64,000 nucleotides of DNA, from NCBI RefSeq assembly GCF_010389155.1, contig NC_057767.1, positions 4,323,765-4,387,764 of the forward strand. The letters are read 5' to 3'. The first letter of the stretch is position 1. Each line of letters starts with the position of its first letter. Source of the DNA: Erigeron canadensis. Its lineage: Eukaryota; Streptophyta; Magnoliopsida; Asterales; Asteraceae. Positions 57,560 through 64,000 of this stretch are shown here, piece by piece. The translations under genes were made by a program, and so were the position numbers. The notes beneath the pieces are model-generated. The model did no database searches, was not told the origin of the DNA, and was given only the letters and a program-made list of their open reading frames with translations.

Positions 57560-58300
57560 CAGGGACGGCGGCACAATGGGGGCAGTGGGTGGTCAATTGC
57601 CCCCACTTCAATTTAAGTACAATGTAATTTTTCAAAATCCAGTATATTTGTAATTTTTTCCAAAAGTAAGAAAAAATAAAAATGAACTAAATACAAATGT
57701 TACCTTCGTTATCATAAGCTTATTCTTTAGATATCATTGGTCATCGAAACATTAATTTTGAGATAAAATTTTTTTCATAAGATGATTAAAAAAACTTGAG
57801 TTTTTTTTTTATTTTTAATAAAAAAAATGAGGTAAAGTTTAAGAAAAAACTTGTGTTATTTAGTTATGTAAAGGTGTAGTACATTAATTGTGGAACAATT
57901 TGTAGAAAATTTATTTTCTTTTAAAACTTATTATATATATATTTATCACAAATAATTAATTATAATTATCATAATGTAGAAAAAGTATATACATACATAC
58001 ATGCTAATTATGTCCTAAAAAATATATTTTTTGGGTTTATTGTAATATATGATTAATATGTTTTCATTTAATAAGACCTTGTTCGATATATACTTTTGGT
58101 CACTATTTATTAAAAAAAATTAGTATTTTTAAATATGAGTGTTAGACCTGGTGTGAATAACACATTCTTTTGAGGGTCCATTTTCTATTTTCGAACTAAG
58201 GCCCGTTTCTTTTTTTGCATTCTCGGATACGACTTTTATAAGTATGACAAACAACTTTTAAAATTGTCCCCTTACAAGAAATTTTCTGGCTCCGTCTCTG
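57560..58300. mobile_element. Non-autonomous hAT-like element in the WAK III promoter
   Basis: Ends CAGGGACGG and CCGTCTCTG; the right end reads CAGAGACGGAGCCAGAAAAT on the other strand, the familiar hAT-type CGGAGCCAG terminus. Flanking octamers AAGGAGAG (57552-57559) and AGGGAGAG (58301-58308) differ at one base, fitting an 8-bp hAT duplication. 741 bp with no transposase. Confidence 0.75.
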
Positions 58301-58339
58301 AGGGAGAGGATAGTGAGAGGAGGCAGAGAAAAAAAATAC

Positions 58340-59060
58340 ACTTTTTTTTATTCAGGTTACCCAAACATGCAGATTCGAACATGAGACCTCGATAAAAGGC
58401 TAACATTTCAAAGTAGTATAACCACCTTACGTTTTGTACATTCTGATTTTATTATTATTATTATTGAAAAAGATTTGATAGGTAGTCTATTAAAGTTTTG
58501 CGCAGACTGGCAACAATTTGTGTTATGGTTCAATGACTTCGGAATTGACCATTTAATCGTTTAGAATCATTCAAAGATATACTCTTGTTTATCCTTTCTT
58601 CTATATAAAAGATTTTGCATAGTTTTTCTTTTAACGACAATTTTAGGCTCAATGACGTGTCTTTTCATATACCCAATTCCAATTCTGAAAGAAACCCGTG
58701 TCTCCATTTTCTCGAGAACATTTTGAGACACTAGAATTTAATTAAACTCAAAACCTCTCAGTCTCAAGCTACACTATATACCAATTCATCTATTGATGGT
58801 TGGTAAAGCTTTTGCATTGTTATTTTGGTAACCCAGATCAATTGGTCTTTGCCTGTGTTAGGCTTTTACGAGCCAAAGATCGACTCATCTCCTTGAGCAC
58901 TCTCCTTATATGCATTATAATTTTATAGCCTCAAATCATGGAATAATTCTCTCAAATTAAAAAAAAAACAACTCAACATGTCATGTTGTGATTATTATCA
59001 GTACAAAAATATGTGGAGTCTTCTTCATGAATCCGATTTTCTATTTTATTATTGTTTATT
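58340..59060 (-). promoter_or_regulatory. WAK III distal upstream region
   Basis: Resumes the conserved WAK upstream sequence after the insertion: ACATGAGACCTCGATAAAAG, CTTACGTTTTGTACATTCTG, TGTGTTATGGTTCAATGACT and CATGTCATGTTGTGATTATT, shared with the orphan promoter and with copies I and II. Confidence 0.55.
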
Positions 59061-60680
59061 CCCTCATAAAAATTCGACATAACGTATAAATTGGTTTAAA
59101 TCCAAAGGATGCTCAAAACATTTGTAAAACTTCCAACATTAGTGATATGGACTACTTTTGACAGCGTTTTGAATTTTTTTTCAAGAGATGGGACAAAAAA
59201 CAAACTCTTTGGTGCATCTAGGAATTTTACCGAGAAGTTTTGCAAAACAAGGAAGTTCGGTTCGCAACATCATTGAAGTCCGGTGTCATAGCTAGACACC
59301 GGACTTTGCCTACGTGGTGACCCAGAAAACAAGATCGGTATTCTAGAAACCGGACTAGACTTTGAATGTTAAAAATAAAAGCTAAAAGAAACGTACAACG
59401 TAGGCCAAATGATCCGCTGTCTAAGACACGGACTTCAATCATGTGGCTAAATCCGGTGTTATCATCACGGATTTTCTTATTTTGTAAAATTTGTAAGTAA
59501 AATTCCTAGAAACACCAAAGTCTTTATTTTTTTTTCATCCATACAATTTTTTCCAACCTTTTGGTTGTTTAGTGGAGGAGACTCTTAATACAAAAAGTCG
59601 TCTCAGAAAAGGCACTTAATTTTCTAGTGAATAATGTAAAAAGAGGGTCATCCAATTATTTGTTTTTACTCTTGTAGGCCATCAACCTAAGCATTATTCC
59701 ATTTCATGTACATCACACATTATAAAACAAAAATCCCCTTGATTCATTTACACTAGAGTACCAATTATACTCCTTCATATATAAATATATAAATACATTC
59801 TCTACCTTAATAACGTTCCATTTTTTTGTATATAAACATGAGAAGACAATAAATGAAATTAGCAACTTGGAGAATTGGTAATGGCATCTACCCTAGCCAA
59901 CCTTTCCAAAACTAATAGCAAACGCTTTGTTTTGAATAATAAATAAATGAGTGTATGATCGTATTGAGCTCAAGTTTGTGTTTAAATGTAGTGGATGAAA
60001 TGAGAGTTTTTTTTATTTAGGTAGAACAGTGAAGAAGGATGTGTTTCACTTTGAAGGTAAAAAGTTCATAAAAGTTACAAGAGCTCTAAGGGCTTTTTTT
60101 TAGTCATTAAATATTTGAATATATTAAGTGGCTGAATACACTAAAAATATTTATATGTATTAAGTAAAATATATGTAATTGACGGTTTATTTTGTTTATT
60201 AATTAAAAAAAATATTTGACTGAATGATTAAGTTCTTAAATACTTGTATTAAGTTTATTAAGTAAAAAAAAAACGGACCTAGCTTAAATAAGAATCAAAG
60301 TACCCATAACTCAATAAACTTAATTACGGAGTATTTATTGTAACATCTTTTAAAAATCAGCAAAATTAGCAACACCTATCAAACCCATTTGAAAAATTAA
60401 TGATAATAATTTTTATGCGTTACTGCTGTCTTGATATTTGCAGATTTCACTGGAAAAAAATAACTCAACACAACATCATAACTAAGATTAGGGGACAAAT
60501 ATTCGGCCCGATTCGAAACTCCGCTAGAACAAAAGTAGCTTGGGGTTGTGTATTCTTAACAGTTGCAACAACGATAGTTCAAAACTAACACCTGCATAAC
60601 CTTACAGCAAATGCAGATTCATGCTAATGCTTAAAATGGTGTCCTTCTCATTTTTATGACCATCTTGTGCACCCCAAACA
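59061..60680. other. AT-rich intergenic DNA, no gene seen
   Basis: Short open frames (for example 59227-59442 minus) show no domain or splice signals. Around 59260-59470 the text CCGGTGT / ACACCGGA recurs in both orientations, suggesting a decayed inverted repeat. Confidence 0.45.
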
Positions 60681-60688
60681 CCCATACC

Positions 60689-60883
60689 AAGTGGCGGTAC
60701 CATATGGGGGGCAAAGAGGGCAAATGCCCTCCTCAAAATGTAAATTTTGTCATGTATTTTAAATTTTTCATTGATTTTAACAAATTTCCTATAGATTTTC
60801 AACATTTTGACCCCTTATGTATTTATTTTTCACGGATTATTTATTCTTGCCCCTTTACGGGATTTTTTTTGGCACCGCCTCTG
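60689..60883. mobile_element. hAT-type MITE, 195 bp, with perfect 8-bp target duplication
   Basis: Ends AAGTGGCGGTACC and, on the reverse strand, CAGAGGCGGTGCC, flanked by identical CCCATACC at 60681-60688 and 60884-60891. The interior has the familiar ..GGGGGGCAAAGAGGGCAAATG / TGCCCCTTTACGGG.. half-palindrome. Confidence 0.85.
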
Positions 60884-60891
60884 CCCATACC

Positions 60892-61180
60892 TACACATAA
60901 AATAAATTACTTAGTGACATATAATTAACACACCATTAGGCATACATAAAGAGGCCGGGTTACACCAAGAATCTTTTTACTATGTTATTTCAGACCAAAC
61001 CTAAATAGTTTTAGGTAACTCCTCTCAGACTCCTTCAACAATATTCGGAACAACCAAATTTCGTTTCTTACCTCCGGTGTATGGTTAAAAGAGATATCTT
61101 ATAGTTGGAGATTTTTTTTAATAAAAAAGAAAAATACTTCTAAATACTAAGACCAGTCAAAGATTTTTTAAGGAAATGGA
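60892..61180. other. Intergenic DNA, nothing recognised
   Basis: No gene or bounded repeat seen. Confidence 0.45.
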
Positions 61181-61480
61181 AAAAAAATTATTTCATGATG
61201 GAAATATTACAATGGAATAGTAAGGGAAAATACATGAAAAATACAACAAACTAGATTCTTATTACATAGACTTTAAAAATTATAGCTTAAATGTATTCCA
61301 AGGCCGATATCTCTTTTCCTCTATTTATATCACCTACTTATGTTTAGATAAACTTTCAATTTTGTCTTTTCCGTTGAGTACTTGGAATCGAGAATTGTCA
61401 GTACTTAAACTTTGGTGGTAAAGACTCCATATGTGGTAGCAAAACTCTTCATGTCTACGTAACTATATGAAACTTTCATC
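61181..61480 (-). repeat. Distal WAK upstream block, copy III
   Basis: TTATTTCATGATGGAAATATT through TGGTAGCAAAACTCTTCATGTCTACG matches 21270-21560 upstream of WAK I, so WAK III was also part of the duplicated landscape and its upstream region has been expanded by about 2 kb of insertions. Confidence 0.65.
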
Positions 61481-61522
61481 AATTAATTTGTAGAAAAAAA
61501 AAATATTTCAAATGAAAAAGCC

Positions 61523-61549
61523 TTGATCAGTTAAAATAAGACAATTATG

Positions 61550-61584
<35 letters not shown>

Positions 61585-61705
61585 GTAGAGCTAAGAGAAA
61601 AAAATAGATGTAACTCCTTTGATCAGTTAAAATAAGACAATTATATTATATATATATATATATATATATTATTGGTAGAGCTAAGAGAAAAAAATAAATG
61701 TAACT
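61523..61705. repeat. Tandem duplication of about 90 bp with (TA)n
   Basis: TTGATCAGTTAAAATAAGAC, a (TA)n tract, TTGGTAGAGCTAAGAGAAAA and ATGTAACT occur twice in a row. The two (TA)n tracts differ in length. Confidence 0.8.
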
Positions 61706-62267
61706 TTTAATCTAAAGCATTGAAAATAAATCACAATTTAATTTTAGAAAATAAATCACAATTTAATCTTAACTATTGAAATAAAAAGTCAAACTTTTAC
61801 TATTTTAAATGTGATAACTTTAATTTATTTAATGTATTACCTTTAATCATGTTACAACTTACACAATCTGTATTGGATGAATATACATACAGTATTTCCA
61901 AGAATCATACATAGTCTATGAAATAACTTTTTATTGGTTGCAAGTGAGGTGCACGATAATTGCATGTAAAGACGTAAAGCGAAGAAAACACCTTTTTGTT
62001 CATTTTACTTATATATTTGATTCAATCTTTAATTTAAGCGGTTATGTTTAATTAGAAAAGCTTTTCATGGTTAGATTTTGGTTTTGGAAATAGAATGTTT
62101 AGTTTTAATAATAATCCACGCATTGGTAAATAGTGACAAGGTCCCTCATTTACCTTTAAAATTTGAATTATAATCACCATTTCACAATTAATATTACTTT
62201 TTGCTTTTGGAAGTGCCCGATTCAAATAGAGTATTATTTAACGGAAAACGATTATTGATGGCTGCGT
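61706..62267. other. AT-rich intergenic DNA, no feature recognised
   Basis: No gene or bounded repeat that I can support. Confidence 0.45.
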
Positions 62268-62615
62268 ATGAAACCTTTTTCTCCGGTTGCGGACATTAGA
62301 GCTATTAGGATTCTCTTAGCCATAGCAGCGTACTATGACTTTGAGATATGACAAATGGTTACTTGGATGAAGAAGTTTATATGGATCAACCGGAAGGTTT
62401 TATTGATCCAAAACATCCAACAAAGTATCCAAGCTTCAAAGGTCCATTTATGGACTAAAGCAAGCATCAAGAAGTTGGAATAAACGGTTTGATGAAGAAA
62501 TCAAAAAGTTTGGTTTTATTCAAAATCCCGATGAGCCATGTGTATATCGCAAAGCTAGTGGGAGTAATGTTACTTTCCTTATCTTGTATGTCGATGACAT
62601 ATTGATCATATCAAT
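62268..62615 (+). pseudogene. Ty1/copia reverse transcriptase fragment (fourth copia family)
   Basis: Plus-strand pieces in changing frames: SPVADIRAIRILLAIAAYYD, NGYLDEEVYMDQPEGFIDPK, LKQASRSWNKRFDEEIKKFG-like, PDEPCVYRKASGSNVTFLI and LYVDDILI. This is the RVT_2 core. The segment encoding the catalytic QMDVKTAFL motif is deleted, and small indels shift the frame three or more times. No LTR or flanking domain is present. The sequence differs from copia A, B and C. Confidence 0.82.
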
Positions 62616-62959
62616 AACTTTACTGTCAAGTTTTTAAACATTTATCTTCCATCAAGCTTATTGTTAATTCATAACCATATGAAAAAATTTCACGGATAAA
62701 TAACCATATGAAACAACTAAACTAAATATAATTATAATTGTATCAAGTTCACGAGAATAAGTTGGCGCGTTCAAAATATTCAAACCCGAACCCAAACCCG
62801 ACCTAATATTAAAATTAACTTGAAAATCTCAACGAAAACCTGTCAGCCCAAACTCAACCACCAATACAATAAATGAAAAACAAAAAAATCAGGCTTGCGG
62901 GTTAAATAGTTTGGTGAGTTGATTTTAGGTCATATGGTTAGGGATTGACGGGTTGATTC
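62616..62959. other. AT-rich DNA with CCCGAACCC-like repeat
   Basis: AAACCCGAACCCAAACCCGAC near 62790 and an inverse GGGTTGAT / GACGGGTTGATTC near 62945 hint at an old inverted-repeat element. No gene. Confidence 0.4.
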
Positions 62960-63227
62960 AATTAAGAACCATTTAAATTGGAAGAACCATGAGAACCATT
63001 ATATTATAACTTGATGTTCATATGTGATAGGTATATGTGAACATATTCGTTCACGTAGGTTCACTTGAGAACCATTCATATATGAACATAGGTAATATTA
63101 GTTATAACTTGACATGTTCATATGTACATGAATTTATTCGCATAAACTATTCACATATGCACGCCGAGTTATAATTAAAAGGTTCTCATGGTTCTTCCAA
63201 TTCAAATGGTTTTCATTTGAACATTTT

Positions 63228-63228
<1 letters not shown>
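62960..63228. mobile_element. Fold-back MITE with GAACCATGAGAACC ends
   Basis: GAACCATTTAAATTGGAAGA and ACCATGAGAACCATTA at the left recur inverted as AAGGTTCTCATGGTTCTTCC and AATTCAAATGGTT at the right (63177-63210). Related in style to 52028-52402. Confidence 0.65.
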
Positions 63229-63271
<43 letters not shown>

Positions 63272-63274
63272 TAT
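63229..63274. repeat. (TA)n microsatellite
   Basis: About 20 TA repeats, followed by ATATATTGTTGGTA, a context like the (TA)n tracts at 61556 and 61650. Confidence 0.9.
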
Positions 63275-64000
63275 ATTGTTGGTAAAGATTTAGAGAATTA
63301 GTAGAACATAAAAGAAAAAAATAATAAGGCATTCAAGATAAATAAAAGATACAATCCTAGCCATGAAATTCATGGTTACTATAAATATCAGAAATATGGT
63401 TATTTGTATAGATCGATGGCTAAGGTTTCTTTTATTTATAGCAATACAATTATAAAGAAACCCACTAAAAGAGTTTGAGATTAGACGCCAACATTAGTGA
63501 TGTTGCTTCTTCATCTTATCAATGTTATTAAATCAATTTATGAATATTTAAAAAAATTACCGAGGTGTTTATACACATTTTGACCAATGTGTTACTAAAC
63601 ATATATATTAATTAATGGAAAATACATCTATTAAATGATTGATTAATATAAAAGTACATACCTTAATTAAGTGTTGGCTACTAGATATTTATATCAATGA
63701 GATGTATGACTGCGTGAAACGACAACATTAGCAGTAACGACGACGTTGATGGTGGTGGCAACGAGTGATAACGAAGTCAATGACAGCTAGGGTGACGACG
63801 GTGGTGAGGTGATTATTAATGTACAAGTTTTAGATATGAAAGAGGGCAGTGTATTAATTTTATGGGTTTAGAGATCTATCTTGTGAATTATTTTATTAAG
63901 GTTATATTATAGGTATATTAGGTTGGGTCTTTGACATTTGGGTATTTCATTAAGGGTTCAAGTCTCGATTTTACATTGGTATGGGTGGGTTAGGGGAGGG
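63275..64000. other. Intergenic DNA to the window edge, no gene seen
   Basis: Holds a GACGACG/GGTGGTGG-rich patch (63720-63810), similar to the Helitron-like patches at 51830 and 55045; no ends defined. Confidence 0.4.

Noticed and set aside
59227..59442. 71-codon minus ORF with a hydrophobic segment
   Set aside because: No homology recognised, no splice or promoter context, and it overlaps a decayed inverted repeat.

Overview
This is plant nuclear DNA, most likely from a eudicot and probably from the daisy family (Asteraceae). It is AT-rich, has intron-split receptor-kinase genes with GT/AG splice sites, and is packed with Ty1/copia elements, Helitrons, MULEs, CACTA and hAT relatives, and fold-back MITEs. 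The Asteraceae placement rests on remembered resemblance of the repeats and is not proven. I see no rRNA, tRNA or CRISPR, and no gene that is clearly intact.

The backbone is a decayed tandem cluster of wall-associated-kinase-like (WAK-like) receptor kinase genes, all on the minus strand: copy I (13870-20578), copy II (35687-42049) and copy III (53019-57154). Each has the WAK layout: exon 1 = signal peptide plus galacturonan-binding domain, exon 2 = calcium-binding EGF plus start of the membrane segment, exon 3 = rest of the membrane segment plus kinase. Copies I and II are near-identical through exons and introns and form a segmental duplication. That unit also carries a piece of a RIO1 kinase gene downstream of each WAK (13199-13432; 34553-34845). 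All three WAK copies are broken by different lesions; copy III needs only one base to read through. An orphan WAK promoter (10741-11370) and a 168-bp WAK exon scrap (51645-51812) show that further copies existed.

Region by region: 1-7587 is a copia element (A, minus) with a younger copia (B, 416-5095) inserted in it. 7588-10737 is a nest: a repeat holding a MULE with a perfect 9-bp target duplication, which holds a Helitron. 10738-13432 has the orphan promoter, the duplicated spacer with a Helitron, and the RIO1 tail. 13870-22345 is WAK I and its upstream region. 22346-34552 is a plus-strand Sirevirus-type copia (C), without 5' LTR but with gag, pol, a 3 x 106-bp hairpin repeat, a long env-like region, polypurine tract and 3' LTR. 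34553-43100 is RIO1 fragment II, WAK II and its promoter. 43228-46488 holds tandem arrays and a gypsy-like LTR end. 47579-51635 is a second copia A (A'). 51645-61480 is the WAK scrap, WAK III and its upstream region, split by an hAT element. The rest is MITEs, microsatellites and a copia RT scrap (62268-62615).

The biology is mostly historical. Comparing duplicates WAK I and II orders the insertions: a CACTA and an hAT-like element predate the duplication, while a MULE-MITE, a Helitron and element C are private to one copy and so probably later. I found no convincing new functional system. The most informative items are the empty-site insertions, the single deletion that can explain both the missing 5' end of C and about 800 bp of missing flank, and the post-pol region of C.
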